This document shows positions 5,512-6,240 of a stretch of DNA of 6,240 bases, piece by piece. The stretch is from the NCBI GenBank assembly GCA_947258625.1, contig CAMYJN010000157.1:1-6240 (forward strand), in the 5' to 3' direction. A program made the translations under genes and the position numbers. How positions within the stretch are numbered: position 1 is the stretch's first letter; each line of letters begins with the position of its first letter. Source of the stretch: an uncultured Polyangiaceae bacterium. GTDB taxonomy: Bacteria; Myxococcota_A; Polyangia; Polyangiales; Houyiibacteriaceae. The notes beneath the pieces are model-generated. The model searched no databases. It saw only the letters and a list, made by a program, of their open reading frames with translations, and was not told the origin of the DNA.

Positions 5512-6072
5512 ACAGGCAACCCGCGGATCTTTCAGTGCCTCCGCATTCCGCGTTGCACTACCGCCAGTTGGCTCTCGCGCGGACACCGCAGCGTGGTTTC
5601 GCTCAATTGGCAGCACGACATCGCGTCGGGATTCGCCGAAAATGAAAAGCTGGAGCGCCGCACCGAGCGGCAGATCGCCATCATTCGCCTGCTGGTGATG
5701 TTGCTCAAACTCTCGAGGTTTCGTCTCGATGAGCAGCGCCTGCCTGACGGGACAGCCAAGGCCAGAGTCTTGCGCGCGGTCGACCCCTGTAAGCACGCCC
5801 TTCCTCTGAAGACCGCCCTCCGCCTGGTGCGTCTGTCGCCGGCCCGGTATCACGCTTGGAAGCAAGCTGAGAAACGGTGCGAGCTCGATGACCGATCGAG
5901 CTGCCCGCCCTCTCATCCAACGCAACTCACCCCCAAAGAGGTGAGCACCATCAAGGAGATGGTGACCGCTACGGAATATCGCCACGTGCCTCTTCGCACT
6001 CTGGCCGTCTACGCCCAGAAGTCCGAATCGTGGCCGGCCTCGAGCCCTCGTCACCATCGCACGGCACCCTGA
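5512..6072 (+). pseudogene. Helix-turn-helix/integrase-core (rve, DDE) transposase remnant
   Basis: The frame opens after TAG at 5509-5511 and ends with TGA at 6070-6072. A GTG at 5593 could start a 159-residue protein, but likeness begins earlier: CLRIPRCTTASWLSRGHRSV (about 5533-5592) looks like the short helix-turn-helix at the front of this family, and no ATG, GTG or TTG is available there, so the 5' end is lost. Downstream come a basic amphipathic helix (LERRTERQIAIIRLLVMLLK), LPLKTALRLVRLSPARYHAW, CELDDRSSCP, and then PTQLTPKEVSTIKEMVT and TEYRHVPLRTLAVYAQ, wording I associate with transposases of roughly 350-400 residues that carry a C-terminal rve domain. After about 6060 likeness stops and none of the DDE catalytic domain follows. 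It is dead at both ends. The family is inferred from recalled pattern; assignment to IS3 or IS481 is not claimed. Confidence 0.68.
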
Positions 6073-6240
6073 CGGCACCGGGCTGTGAAGCCTCACCATG
6101 AAATCTTCATAGATTTCAGTAACTTACATAGAAAAGGGACGACCCGGCACGGACGCCAATGGTCCGTTTCGCGGTCTCGCAAAACATCAACGAAAACAAC
6201 ACTTCCCTAATGATCGCGCACGAGTACACGCGTCGCCATG
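6073..6240. other. A+T-richer right-hand tail with a small hairpin and a possible gene start
   Basis: Base composition shifts here to more A and T, unlike everything to its left except the centre of the palindrome. TGAAATC (6099-6105) and GATTTCA (6112-6118) form a perfect 7-bp inverted repeat around six bases. A plus-strand frame from ATG 6159 stays open to the window edge (27 codons, MVRFAVSQNINENN onwards), but it has no close Shine-Dalgarno, I recognise nothing in it, and 27 codons are too few to support a gene. The region could be a promoter area for a gene to the right or part of another insertion. Confidence 0.35.
6099..6118. repeat. 7-bp inverted repeat (hairpin or operator-like)
   Basis: TGAAATC and its inverted copy GATTTCA are separated by TTCATA. 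No T-run follows on the plus strand, so it is not a standard terminator; the AT content and symmetry fit a regulator site or an element end. The role is unknown. Confidence 0.4.

Noticed and set aside
5503..6099. 198-codon minus-strand open frame
   Set aside because: It is antisense to the integrase-core transposase remnant and has no recognisable domain, whereas the plus strand reads family-typical sequence.
1..6240. CRISPR array, tRNA, rRNA, riboswitch
   Set aside because: No regularly spaced direct repeats, no cloverleaf or rRNA-like sequence, and no known riboswitch core could be seen on either strand.

Overview
The window looks like a stretch of accessory genome from a GC-rich bacterium. 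A myxobacterium or related deltaproteobacterium (Myxococcota) is the best guess. The grounds are the high G+C third codon positions, a secreted protein with Gly-Ser linkers and a Cys-rich tail, a near-perfect sigma-54 promoter, and transposase types I associate with that group. No sequence here fixes a species.

Left to right: (1) 2-205, + strand, a piece of an IS110-type DEDD transposase running in from the left edge. (2) 384-1292, - strand, an intact 302-residue HUH/Y1 REP-associated-type transposase, with about 120 bases of leader shared with its sister copy. (3) 1443-1634, - strand, the first 64 codons of an ABC-F type ATPase, cut off where the transposase unit begins, with a 12-bp tandem repeat at the junction. 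(4) 1808-1824, a sigma-54 -24/-12 promoter, preceded by a 17-bp palindrome and driving (5) 1849-3219, + strand, a 456-residue exported Gly/Ser- and Cys-rich protein, the only clearly complete non-mobile gene. (6) 3263-3574, - strand, an unrecognised ORF. (7) 3577-3695, a 119-bp nested palindrome with GC-rich arms and an AT-rich centre, sitting where (8) an IS91-family zinc-binding domain (- strand, to 4050) stops. (9) 4365-5273, + strand, a second transposase of the same family and exactly the same length, about 73% identical to the first by hand alignment but carrying one in-frame amber codon. (10) 5512-6072, + strand, a remnant of a helix-turn-helix/integrase-core transposase that has lost its start and its catalytic domain. 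(11) an A+T-richer tail with a small hairpin.

Overall the window is a mobile-element scrapyard around one regulated envelope or secreted protein gene. The two HUH transposase units point away from each other and bracket about 2.8 kb containing the ABC-F fragment, the exported protein gene, the unknown ORF, the palindrome and the IS91 fragment. I see no complete defence, biosynthetic or secretion system. The points most worth following are the amber-interrupted paralogue, the conserved non-coding leader of both copies, the nested palindrome, and the sigma-54 control of the exported protein.
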